DNA from: JBGAPI01 sp044221335
Lineage (GTDB): Bacteria > Pseudomonadota > Gammaproteobacteria > Xanthomonadales > Ahniellaceae
Direction: 5' to 3'
Assembly (NCBI GenBank): GCA_044221335.1
Contig: JBGAPI010000075.1
Span: 1 to 13,258, forward strand
Length of the DNA: 13,258 nucleotides
Made by a program: the position numbers and the translations under genes. Shown here piece after piece: positions 1 through 7,342 of the stretch. Within the stretch, counting starts at the first letter, position 1, and the number at the start of each line of letters is the position of its first letter. Under the pieces are notes generated by a model. The model was not told the DNA's origin, made no database searches, and saw only the letters and a list, made by a program, of their open reading frames with translations.

Positions 1-1481
1 ACCAGCAGCAGCGTCCCCGGGTAGTTGGCGAGCAGTTCCTCCAGCAGTTCCAGCGTCTCGACGTCGAGGTCGTTGGTCGGCTCGTCCATCACCAGCAGGT
101 TGGACGGCCGCGCGAACAGGCGCGCCAGCAGCAGGCGATTGCGCTCGCCGCCGGACAGCTTGGTGATCGGCGCGCGGGCGCGTTCCGGCGAGAACAGGAA
201 GTCCTGCAGATAGCCGAGCACGTGGCGGCGGCTGCCGTTGAACTCGATGGTGTCGGCGCCGTCGGCGACGTTGTCCATCGTGCTGGCCGACTCGTCGAGC
301 TGGCGGCGGTACTGGTCGAAGTAGGCGATCTCGAGCTTGCTGCCGCCGCGCACGCCGCCGGAGGTGGGCGCGAGCTCGCCCAGCAGCAAGCGCAGCAGGG
401 TGGTCTTGCCGGAGCCGTTCGGACCGATGATGCCGATCCGGTCGCCACGCAGCACGGTCGTGTCGAAGTCACGGATCAGCGAGCGGCCGCCGACCGCGTA
501 GGACAACCCTGTCGCCTCGGCGACCAGCTTGCCCGAGGTGACCGCCTGCGCCAGCTCGAGCTTGACCTTGCCGCTGCTCTCGCGCCGCGCGGCGCGCTCG
601 CTGCGCATCTTCACCAGCGCCTGCACGCGCGCCTCGGCGCGGGTGCGACGCGCCTTCACGCCCTGGCGGATCCAGACCTCCTCCTCCGCCAGCTTCTTGT
701 CGAAGCGCGCGGTCATCTCGGCCTCGGCGTGCGCGCGCTCCTCGCGGCGACGAAGGTAGTTGTCGTAGTCGCCCGGCCAGCTGGTCAGCGCCCCCCGGTC
801 GATCTCGACGATCCGCGTCGCCAGCTGGCGCAGGAAGCGGCGGTCGTGGGTGACGAACACGACGGAGCCCGGGAACTCGCGGATCATGCCCTCCAGCCAC
901 TCGATCGCGGACAGGTCGAGGTGGTTGGTGGGCTCGTCGAGCAGGAGCACGTCGGGCTCCGCGACCGTCGCGCGCGCCAGCAGCACGCGGCGCTTCATCC
1001 CGCCGGACAGGCGATCGAAGTCGGCCTCGGGATCGAGCCCGTAGCGCGACAAGGTCCGCTCGACCCGCTGCTCCAGGTTCCAGCCGGACAGCGCGTCGAT
1101 GCGCTCGTGCACGGCGGTCAGCCGCTCCTGGTGCGCCGCGCTCGCCAGCGTCGCTGAGTCCGCATGGATCAGGTGGTGGTACTCGGCGAGCAGGTCGCCG
1201 ATCGCCCCGAGCGCGCCGGCCACGACATCGAACACGCTGCCGTGCATGCCCTGCGGCACCTCCTGCGCGAGCGCGGCGATCCGGACGCCGTCCGAACGCC
1301 GTACCTCGCCGTCGTCCGGCCGGATCTCGCCGGCGATCAGCCTGAGCAGCGTCGACTTGCCGGCGCCATTGCGCCCGACCACCGCGATCCGCTCACCAGG
1401 CTCCAGCGCGAAGCCCACCTTGTCGAGCAGCAGCGGTCCGCCGATCGAAAAGTCGACGTCGAGGAGTTGCAGGAGGGGCAT
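1..1481 (-). CDS. uup: ABC-F family ATPase Uup, 3' end cut by window edge
   Basis: Soluble ABC-F protein with two ATPase domains and no membrane part. The family acts on ribosomes, and Uup is also linked to transposon excision and replication-intermediate stability (family knowledge). 493 codons are visible. Domain 1 has Walker A GRNGAGKS at 36-43, signature LSGGM at 158-162, Walker B with D182-E183 (DEPTNHLDL) and a THDRRFL switch. A charged Arg/Glu-rich linker follows. Domain 2 has GPNGSGKT at 353-360, LSGGE at 442-446 and DEPTNDLD from D466. The ending DVETLELLEELL resembles E. coli Uup more than EttA. The last part of domain 2 and the C-terminal coiled-coil domain, about 140 residues, lie beyond the edge. 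The start at 1481 gives MPLLQLLDVDFSIGG, the usual N-terminus. No Shine-Dalgarno is visible; GCC precedes the ATG. Confidence 0.93.
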   Translation of the reverse strand, partial: MPLLQLLDVDFSIGGPLLLDKVGFALEPGERIAVVGRNGAGKSTLLRLIAGEIRPDDGEVRRSDGVRIAALAQEVPQGMHGSVFDVVAGALGAIGDLLAEYHHLIHADSATLASAAHQERLTAVHERIDALSGWNLEQRVERTLSRYGLDPEADFDRLSGGMKRRVLLARATVAEPDVLLLDEPTNHLDLSAIEWLEGMIREFPGSVVFVTHDRRFLRQLATRIVEIDRGALTSWPGDYDNYLRRREERAHAEAEMTARFDKKLAEEEVWIRQGVKARRTRAEARVQALVKMRSERAARRESSGKVKLELAQAVTSGKLVAEATGLSYAVGGRSLIRDFDTTVLRGDRIGIIGPNGSGKTTLLRLLLGELAPTSGGVRGGSKLEIAYFDQYRRQLDESASTMDNVADGADTIEFNGSRRHVLGYLQDFLFSPERARAPITKLSGGERNRLLLARLFARPSNLLVMDEPTNDLDVETLELLEELLANYPGTLLL

Positions 1482-1510
1482 GGCGGTCGCGCCGGGGGAG
1501 TGGACCGCGC

Positions 1511-1516
1511 ATTGTA
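1511..1516 (-). promoter_or_regulatory. Candidate -10 element of uup (TACAAT)
   Basis: On the minus strand the hexamer TACAAT ends 29 bases before the uup ATG, which would give a leader of roughly 20-25 bases. No good -35 hexamer lies 16-18 bases further upstream; that space is filled by the GGCTGAG tandem repeat. It rests on one good hexamer only. Confidence 0.4.
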
Positions 1517-1523
1517 CGTTGCG

Positions 1524-1544
1524 GGCTGAGGGCTGAGGGCTGAG
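1524..1544. repeat. Heptamer tandem repeat, GGCTGAG x3
   Basis: Three exact copies of the 7-base unit GGCTGAG stand head to tail, just upstream of the candidate uup -10 element. The number is low but the match is perfect. Such arrays can vary in copy number by slippage; any effect on uup expression is inference. Confidence 0.75.
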
Positions 1545-1549
1545 GAAAA

Positions 1550-1663
1550 CCTCCGTCATTGCGAGGAGGAGCGCAGCTCCGACGAAGCAATCCAGCGACT
1601 TTGCTCTGCACCGCGAGAAAGCGAAGGCACTGGATGGCTTCGCTGCGCTCGCAATGACGGAGG
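1550..1663. repeat. Imperfect inverted repeat element (CGTCATTGCGAG family)
   Basis: The outer arms at 1550-1565 and 1648-1663 are perfect 16-base inverted repeats (CCTCCGTCATTGCGAG and its complement). A second pair, 1583-1595 and 1630-1642, matches at 12 of 13 positions. The left arm carries a few extra bases between its two blocks, and the central loop is about 35 bases. The core (CGTCATTGCGAG ... GAAGCAATCCAG) resembles a short palindromic repeat I recall from intergenic regions of many bacteria; that is memory, not a search. It holds no plausible gene and lies between uup and the SRPBCC gene. It may be a non-autonomous mobile element or a transcript hairpin. Confidence 0.75.
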
Positions 1664-1683
1664 ATTTCGAAGCCCTCGGCGTT

Positions 1684-1724
1684 GCATCGGCGCGCCTCGC
1701 ACCGGCGGCCGATGCCCGCCCTAC
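1684..1724 (-). repeat. GTAG-type REP-like hairpin at the end of the SRPBCC gene
   Basis: On the minus strand the sequence begins GTAG (1724-1721), continues GGCGGGCATCGGCC and folds on an 8-base inverted repeat (1708-1715 with 1684-1691) around a 16-base loop. GTAG heads are typical of REP elements mobilised by RAYT transposases in Stenotrophomonas and relatives (family knowledge). The TAG of GTAG is the stop codon of the SRPBCC gene. The hairpin could protect or end that transcript, though no T-run follows. Confidence 0.5.
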
Positions 1725-2191
1725 GCCGGCGTCGCGAGGTAGCGGCGCAGTCCGCGCTCCCCGGCCGCCATCACCGCATGGTGATTCCACGCGAACGCCG
1801 GCCGCAGCAACGGCGCGAGCCAGCGCATCCACGGCTTGTCGAGGCGGACGCGCCAGCGGTACTCGACCACGGTCAGGCGATCGCCGGCCGGCTGCAGCGA
1901 CCAGGTGCCGGCGCCGATCAGGTCGCCGCTCGCGGCGATCTCGATCCTTGACGCCTCGACCACCTCGGTCACGGTGGTGGTGAGCTTGATGCTGTAGGGC
2001 AGCCGACTGGTCCAGGTGACCAGATGCCGAGCGCCGACACCGGTCGTCGCGCCGGCGTCCAGCTCGGACAGGGCGAGCACGTACGGCCACCACGAAGGCC
2101 AGCGTTCGGGCTCGCGCAACGCCTGCCAGACCTGGGCGACCGGCGCGGCGATGCGCCAGCTGGAGAGCAGATCGAAATGGTCGTTGGCCAT
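1721..2191 (-). CDS. SRPBCC-fold (polyketide cyclase/START-like) protein
   Basis: A small soluble protein of 156 residues without signal peptide or membrane segment. The N-terminus FDLLSSWRIAAPVAQVWQALREPERWPSWWPYV is the hallmark opening of the SRPBCC superfamily: a beta strand, an 'APVAQVW' turn and helix, then a Trp-rich 'WPSWWP' motif. It ends in a long helix (HHAVMAAGERGLRRYL), as in polyketide cyclase/dehydrase and lipid-transfer members. These proteins bind a hydrophobic ligand in a helix-grip cavity; ligand and reaction cannot be told here. The frame is open upstream to a TTG at 2305, but the first 38 codons are Arg/Gly/Pro-rich and unlike the fold, so I chose the ATG at 2191, where homology begins. 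It runs divergently from dnaE and probably forms a single-gene unit. Confidence 0.85.
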   Translation of the reverse strand: MANDHFDLLSSWRIAAPVAQVWQALREPERWPSWWPYVLALSELDAGATTGVGARHLVTWTSRLPYSIKLTTTVTEVVEASRIEIAASGDLIGAGTWSLQPAGDRLTVVEYRWRVRLDKPWMRWLAPLLRPAFAWNHHAVMAAGERGLRRYLATPA

Positions 2192-2305
2192 GGCTCGGAT
2201 ACGGCCTTGCTGCGAATCCGGATGCACGGGGCGTTGGGAGCGTCCCGTCGCACCGGCTGCAGGCCGCGGCGATCTGCCCCTGCCGCAGCGAGCGCAACGA
2301 AGCAT

Positions 2306-2337
2306 CCCGGATTCCGCTGTCGCTTCATCCGGGCTAC
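2306..2337 (-). repeat. GTAG REP-like hairpin directly upstream of dnaE
   Basis: Read on the minus strand this is GTAG followed by CCCGGATGAAGCG, then the complementary ATCCGGG. The stem is 7 bases (2327-2333 with 2306-2312) and the loop 14 bases. 'GTAGCCCGGATGAAG...GGAATCCGGG' is a REP pattern I recall from many gammaproteobacterial intergenic regions; not searched. It ends only 12 bases before the dnaE ATG. Confidence 0.65.
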
Positions 2338-2340
2338 GCT
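2335..2340 (+). promoter_or_regulatory. Weak candidate -10 element of dnaE (TACGCT)
   Basis: TACGCT ends 9 bases before the dnaE start and overlaps the GTAG end of the REP-like hairpin. If used, the message would be nearly leaderless. The matching -35 position holds TTCCGC (2312-2317), a poor match, so the real promoter may lie elsewhere in the 158-base gap. Confidence 0.25.
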
Positions 2341-2349
2341 GCCTAGACC

Positions 2350-5300
2350 ATGACGGCCCCCTTCGCCCACCTCCACCTCCACAGCGAGTACTCGCTGGTC
2401 GATTCCACCATTCGGATCAGCGAGCTGATCGCGCAGGCAAAGGCGGCCGGAATGCCGGCGCTGGCCTTGACCGACGAGGCCAACGTGTTCGCGCTGGCGC
2501 GCTTCTACCGCGAGTGCGAGAAGGCCGGGATCAAGCCGATCGCCGGCTGCGACCTGTGGCTCGCCGAGGGCAAGGAGGCGCCGACCCGCTTCACCCTGCT
2601 GGTGCAGCACCGCGAGGGCCTGCGCTCGCTGTCGCGCCTGCTCACTCGCGCCTACCGCGAACGCGATCCGGTCGCGCACACGACCGTCGAGCGGCGCTGG
2701 CTCGAGGAGCACCGCAACGGCCTGTTCGTGCTGCTGGGACCCGGCTCCGACGTCGCCCAGCGCGCCGCCGCCGGCCGCGAGCGCGACGCCCGCCAGCGCC
2801 TGGTCGAGTGGCAGGCCGCGTTCGGCGACCGCTGCTATCTCGAACTGACCCGCTGCGGCCGCGCCGAGGAGTCCGCCTGGACTCGCCACGCGCCGGCACT
2901 CGCGACCATCGCCGGCACCGGCGTGGTGGTGTCGAACGACGTGCGCTTCCTCGCGGCCGACGACTTCGAGGCGCACGAGGCGCGGGTCGCGATCCACGAG
3001 GGCTACATCCTTTCTGATCCGAAGCGCCCCAAGCCCTACTCGCGCGAGCAGTACCTGAAGGACGGCGCGGCGATGCACGCGTTGTTCGCCGACCTGCCGG
3101 TCGCGCTCGACAACACGCTCGACCTCGCGCGCCGCTGCAACCTCGAGATGAGCTTCGGCAAGTACGCGTTGCCGGCCTATCCGACCGCATCCGGCGAAGC
3201 CGAGACCTCGGTGCTGCGCCGCGAGGCGATTGCCGGGCTCGAACAGCGGCTCCAGGTCCACGGCATCGCGGAGGGCTATACCCGCCACGACTACGATGCA
3301 CGCCTGACCCGCGAGCTCGACGTGATCGAGAAGATGGGCTTCGCCGGCTACTTCCTCGTGGTCGCGGACTTCATCGGCTGGGGCAAGCGCAACGGCATCC
3401 CGGTCGGACCGGGCCGCGGCTCGGGTGCCGGCTCGCTGGTCGCCTGGGTGATCGCGATCACCGACCTCGACCCGCTGCGCTACGAGCTTCTGTTCGAGCG
3501 CTTCCTCAATCCCGAACGCGTGTCGATGCCGGACTTCGACATCGATTTCTGCATGGACCGCCGCGACGAGGTGATCGACTACGTCGGCGAACGCTACGGC
3601 CGCGAGAAGGTCAGCCAGATCATCACCTACGGCACCATGGCCGCGAAGGCGGTGCTGCGCGACACCGGCCGCGTGCTCGGCATGGCCTACGGCCACGTCG
3701 ACCGGATCGCCAAGCTGGTCCCGTCGCGGCCGCTCGACATCTCGCTCGACGATGCGCTCGGCGTGTCGGAGAAGGCCGCGAAGGAGCCGGACCGGGTCTC
3801 CGCCGAGTTCAAGCAGGCCTACGCCGACGACGAGCAGGTGAAGGCCCTCGTCGATCTCGCGCGCAAGCTCGAGGACCTCACCCGCAACGCCGGCAAGCAC
3901 GCCGGCGGCGTGGTGATCGCGCCGACCGACCTCACGGACTTCGTGCCGCTGTACGCCGAAGCGCGCGGCGAGGGCATGGTCACCCAGTTCGACAAGGACG
4001 ACGTCGAGGCGATCGGCCTCGTCAAGTTCGACTTCCTCGGCCTGCGCACGCTCACCATCATCGACTGGGCGGTGAAGGCGATCAACGCGCGCCACGGCGC
4101 CGGCACGGTCGACATCGCCACGCTGGCCACCGACGACCCCGCCACCTACAGGCTGCTGACCAGCGGCCGCACCACCGCGATCTTCCAGCTCGAATCGCGC
4201 GGCATGAAGGAGCTCGCGAAGAAGCTGAAGCCCGGCGTGTTCGACGAGATCATCGCGCTCGGCGCGCTGTTCCGCCCGGGACCGCTGCAGTCGGGCATGG
4301 TCGACGAGTTCGTGGAGCGCAAGCACGGCCGCCGCGAGGTCACCTATCCGCACCCGCTGCTGGAGCCGATCCTGAAGCCGACCTACGGCGTGATCGTCTA
4401 CCAGGAGCAGGTGATGCAGATTGCCCAGGTGCTGGCCGGCTACTCGCTCGGCGGCGCCGACCTGCTGCGCCGCGCGATGGGCAAGAAGAAGCCCGAGGAG
4501 ATGGCGAAGGAGCGCGTCAAGTTCGAGACCGGCGCGGCCGAGAACAAGGTCGACGCGCAGCTCGCGAGCAGTATCTTCGACCTGATGGAGAAGTTCGCCG
4601 AGTACGGCTTCAACAAGTCGCACTCGGCCGCCTATGCGCTGGTCACCTACCAGACGGCGTGGCTGAAGACCCACTACCCGGCCGAGTTCATGGCCGCGGT
4701 GCTGTCCTCCGACATGGACAACACCGACAAGCTCACCGGATTCCTCGAGGACGCGAAGGACTTCGGACTGTCGGTGACGCCGCCCGCGATCAACGCCGGC
4801 ACCTTCATGTTCGAGGCGGTCGGCGCGAAGGAGATCCGCTACGGCCTCGGTGCCGTGAAGGGCGTCGGCCAGGGCGCGGTCGAGGCGATCGTCGCCGAGC
4901 GCGCGCGCGGCGGCGCCTACGCGTCGATCGACGATCTCTGCCAGCGCGTCGATCCGTCGAAGTTGAACAAGAAAGTGCTCGAGGCCCTGATCCTGTCCGG
5001 CGCGCTCGATGCGCTCGGCGCCAACCGCGCGACGCTGTGGGAGCACCTGCCGAAGGCGATGCAGGCCGCCGACCAGCGCCTGCGCGCCCTTGTCGCCGGA
5101 CAGAACGACATGTTCGGCGCGGCCGCGCCGCTCGCCGCGGCATCGACCGTGAAGGCGGTCGACGAGTGGCCGCTGCTGCGTCGCCTGGAGGGCGAGCGCA
5201 ACACGCTCGGCCACTACCTCTCCGGCCATCCGACCGACACCGTCGCCGACCAGCTGGCACAGATCGTCACCGCACCCCTGGCGAAGATGGACGAGATCTA

Positions 5301-5847
5301 CCGGCCGCCGGCACACCCCGAACGGCGAGGTCGCCCGGAGGCGCAGCCGGTCACCATCGCCGGCATGGTGGTCGACGTGCGCCGCCGCGGCGAGTCGATG
5401 GCCTTCGTGCAGATCGAGGACGGCAGCGGCCGCTTCGACGTCAGCTTCTTCCGCGAGTCCCTGGTCGAGAACGCGCCGCTGCTGACGATGAACCGCCTGC
5501 TGGTGATCGAAGGCAACCTGCAGATGGACGACTTCAACGGCCGTCTGGAGGTCCGCGCGAAGAGCGCGCAGCCGCTGGAAGTCGTCGTCGAACGCCGCGC
5601 CCGCGCGCTGCAGCTGTCCGTCGAGTCGCCGCCGCCCGACTTCGCCCAGCGCCTGCGCGCGGCGCTGCAGCCGCACGTCCCCGGCAGCGCGGTGATCCGC
5701 GTCGCCTACCGCAGTGCGAGCAACGAGACGCTGCTGGAGTTCGGTTCGGCGTGGCGGGTGCGGGCGGGTGGGGAGTTGCGATCGGCGCTGGAGGAGCTGG
5801 CGGGTGTAACCCGGGTCGACCTGGTACTAGGCCGCCCGGAGAACTGA
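2350..5847 (+). CDS. dnaE: DNA polymerase III alpha subunit
   Basis: Catalytic subunit of the replicative polymerase, 1165 residues (E. coli 1160), acting at the fork with the beta clamp and tau loader. The N-terminal PHP domain starts with HLHLHSEYS (H9, H11). The active-site PDFDIDF holds catalytic D395 and D397, and the third aspartate is D561 in VKFDFLGLRTL. GPGRGSGAGSLVAW and YQEQVMQIA are typical family blocks. The helix-hairpin-helix begins near 836 (VKGVG). QNDMF at 918-922 fits the beta-clamp-binding motif (QADMF in E. coli). The OB domain is about 1000-1075 (VTIAGMVVDVRRRGESMAFVQIEDGSG, shown in E. coli-like form). The ATG at 2350 gives the expected N-terminus. No Shine-Dalgarno is visible; ACC precedes the ATG. 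No sign of damage. Confidence 0.98.
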   Translation: MTAPFAHLHLHSEYSLVDSTIRISELIAQAKAAGMPALALTDEANVFALARFYRECEKAGIKPIAGCDLWLAEGKEAPTRFTLLVQHREGLRSLSRLLTRAYRERDPVAHTTVERRWLEEHRNGLFVLLGPGSDVAQRAAAGRERDARQRLVEWQAAFGDRCYLELTRCGRAEESAWTRHAPALATIAGTGVVVSNDVRFLAADDFEAHEARVAIHEGYILSDPKRPKPYSREQYLKDGAAMHALFADLPVALDNTLDLARRCNLEMSFGKYALPAYPTASGEAETSVLRREAIAGLEQRLQVHGIAEGYTRHDYDARLTRELDVIEKMGFAGYFLVVADFIGWGKRNGIPVGPGRGSGAGSLVAWVIAITDLDPLRYELLFERFLNPERVSMPDFDIDFCMDRRDEVIDYVGERYGREKVSQIITYGTMAAKAVLRDTGRVLGMAYGHVDRIAKLVPSRPLDISLDDALGVSEKAAKEPDRVSAEFKQAYADDEQVKALVDLARKLEDLTRNAGKHAGGVVIAPTDLTDFVPLYAEARGEGMVTQFDKDDVEAIGLVKFDFLGLRTLTIIDWAVKAINARHGAGTVDIATLATDDPATYRLLTSGRTTAIFQLESRGMKELAKKLKPGVFDEIIALGALFRPGPLQSGMVDEFVERKHGRREVTYPHPLLEPILKPTYGVIVYQEQVMQIAQVLAGYSLGGADLLRRAMGKKKPEEMAKERVKFETGAAENKVDAQLASSIFDLMEKFAEYGFNKSHSAAYALVTYQTAWLKTHYPAEFMAAVLSSDMDNTDKLTGFLEDAKDFGLSVTPPAINAGTFMFEAVGAKEIRYGLGAVKGVGQGAVEAIVAERARGGAYASIDDLCQRVDPSKLNKKVLEALILSGALDALGANRATLWEHLPKAMQAADQRLRALVAGQNDMFGAAAPLAAASTVKAVDEWPLLRRLEGERNTLGHYLSGHPTDTVADQLAQIVTAPLAKMDEIYRPPAHPERRGRPEAQPVTIAGMVVDVRRRGESMAFVQIEDGSGRFDVSFFRESLVENAPLLTMNRLLVIEGNLQMDDFNGRLEVRAKSAQPLEVVVERRARALQLSVESPPPDFAQRLRAALQPHVPGSAVIRVAYRSASNETLLEFGSAWRVRAGGELRSALEELAGVTRVDLVLGRPEN

Positions 5848-5932
5848 ACCTTGCACCGCGATTGACGACGGAATCCATCCTGCGGGACGGACCGGCGGCG
5901 CATTCGGACCAGGCCATGGAGACCTCGTGCCG

Positions 5933-5956
5933 GACAGCGTGCCTGTCAGCGCTGTC
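5933..5956. terminator. Weak hairpin in the convergent dnaE / kinase gap
   Basis: GACAGCG (5933-5939) pairs perfectly with CGCTGTC (5950-5956) across a 10-base loop. It sits between the converging ends of dnaE (5847) and the TPR reading frame (5978), where a two-way terminator would be expected. There is no T-run on either side, so it is only a candidate. Confidence 0.25.
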
Positions 5957-5977
5957 GGAGGATGCAGCCAATGGCTT

Positions 5978-7342
5978 CTAATGCGGCGATTTGGGCTTGG
6001 CCGCCGACTTGGGCTTGGCCGCTGCTTCGATGGCATCCGCTTTATTCGCCCATTTCTCGGACTGGGCCTTGTGGCCGCCTGAATGGTCGACGTCCTCCCA
6101 GGCCAGGTGGAGCAACGCCAGTTGCCGATACAGCGGAATCGCGCTCTTGCTGGCGCTTCCGTCGACCTCTTCGATCATGGTCACTCCTTCAGTCAGTTCT
6201 GCTTCCGCGGACCGAAACTCCCGCAGGCCGACATGTGCGCGGCCGAGCGCCGTCAGAAATTGCGCGTAGGTGAAGTCTTCCTTGGAGGAAAATGTCTTCC
6301 GGATGATGTCGCGTCGAGGCAGCAGCAGGTCCCTGGCCTCCGCGAAACGCCCCTGGTCGTCGCGCAGTCCGGCCACATTGATGTAGGTCACCAGGGTCAT
6401 CGGCCCTTGCTCGCCTCGTGTCTCAATGCGCTTCCTCAGCGCCTCAAGCAAATAGGGCTCGGCCTCGTCGTATCGATGCTGCGCCTGCAGCAGCTTGCCC
6501 ATGTTGTTGATCCAGGCGGTCATGTTCGCTGGCGGCCCGTCGGGCCGCGAGCGGGCCAGCAGCAGCAGTCTTGAATAGCAGGCCTCTGCCTCGGTCAGGC
6601 GACCAACGTGCTTGTAGTAGAAGCCGAGGTTGTTCAGCGCGACCAGGGCGTCGACGTGGAGCTCGCCGAGGACCTGAACGCTCTTGTCGTAGGACTCGCG
6701 ATAGTACGGCTCGGCCTCGTCCCATCGCTCGACCGCGCCCAGGAACATCGCCATGTTGCCGATCGACGTCAACGTATGCGGGTGGAACTCGCCGAGCATG
6801 CGCCGCCGCTTGTCCAATGCCGCTCGGTAGATCGGCTCAGCCTCCGAAAAGCGCCCGACTCGCTGCAGGGCCAATCCGAGATCATTCATTGCTGCCAGCG
6901 TCGAGGGATGATCTTCCCCGGACGCGGCACGTCGCCCCTCCAATATCTTGCGGTGGATATCGACTGCATCGGCATAGCGCCCGCTCGCGGTCACCAGCGC
7001 GACGTAATAGCCCAGCGTGTCCAGGGTGCGTGGATCGTGCTCACCGAAAAGGAGCCGTCGCCCTTCCAGTGCGCGATCGAGCAGGTGTCGCGACTCCTCG
7101 AACTCTCCCTTGCGCGCGAGCAAGGCACCCAGGTCGCTGCGGGTCGACAACGTGTCTGGATGCTCAGGACCGAGGCGCCGTTCCTGTTCCTGCATCGCCT
7201 TGCGCAGGAGGGTCTCGGCCTCGGCTCGGCGATCCAGTTTCATCATCAGGCGACCCGTTGCATCCATCGACTCCAGGGTCCGCGGGTCGGTGTCGCCCAG
7301 AAGCTTGCGGCGCTGCTCGGAGGCCCGCTGCAGCAACGGCAA
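5978..7342 (-). CDS. Tetratricopeptide (kinesin-light-chain type) half of a split kinase-TPR gene
   Basis: 454 codons from a TTG at 7342, which is only the first usable start; the frame shows family sequence further upstream (YADLGLDLQA, 7372-7343). It is built of 42-residue TPR units of kinesin-light-chain type, each opened by a 'HPxTL' turn. The T of this turn falls at 22, 64, 106, 148 and 190, with A at 232, an exact 42-residue register. It decays after about 270. The tail has two AAKPKS units. Such arrays bind protein partners. In many Xanthomonadales proteins I know, this array is the C-terminal, probably periplasmic, half of a membrane Ser/Thr kinase; here the kinase frame ends at 7246 and overlaps this one. 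I read it as the detached 3' part of one gene, probably untranslated unless the ribosome shifts. It is less GC-rich than its neighbours (55% and 60% in two lines counted by hand, against 67% in dnaE). Confidence 0.72.
   Translation of the reverse strand: MPLLQRASEQRRKLLGDTDPRTLESMDATGRLMMKLDRRAEAETLLRKAMQEQERRLGPEHPDTLSTRSDLGALLARKGEFEESRHLLDRALEGRRLLFGEHDPRTLDTLGYYVALVTASGRYADAVDIHRKILEGRRAASGEDHPSTLAAMNDLGLALQRVGRFSEAEPIYRAALDKRRRMLGEFHPHTLTSIGNMAMFLGAVERWDEAEPYYRESYDKSVQVLGELHVDALVALNNLGFYYKHVGRLTEAEACYSRLLLLARSRPDGPPANMTAWINNMGKLLQAQHRYDEAEPYLLEALRKRIETRGEQGPMTLVTYINVAGLRDDQGRFAEARDLLLPRRDIIRKTFSSKEDFTYAQFLTALGRAHVGLREFRSAEAELTEGVTMIEEVDGSASKSAIPLYRQLALLHLAWEDVDHSGGHKAQSEKWANKADAIEAAAKPKSAAKPKSPH
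5988..6023 (-). repeat. 18-base tandem repeat coding an AAKPKS tail
   Basis: Two head-to-tail 18-base units (5988-6005 and 6006-6023) agree at 16 of 18 positions and encode the Ala/Lys/Pro tail at the end of the TPR frame. Such low-complexity basic tails resemble histone-H1-like linkers; its role here is unknown. Confidence 0.6.

Noticed and set aside
222..1157. A 311-codon plus-strand frame antisense to uup
   Set aside because: The minus strand encodes both ABC cassettes here; the plus frame is compositionally odd and without motifs.
2192..2305. Upstream extension of the SRPBCC gene to a TTG at 2305
   Set aside because: The added residues are Arg/Gly/Pro-rich and do not fit the fold; the ATG at 2191 starts the conserved part.
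1969..5676. A 1235-codon open frame antisense to dnaE
   Set aside because: Its residues (Arg, Ala, Val, Asp, Leu, His rich with no family motif) mirror dnaE codon bias in GC-rich DNA. dnaE on the other strand has full-length homology, so this is a shadow.
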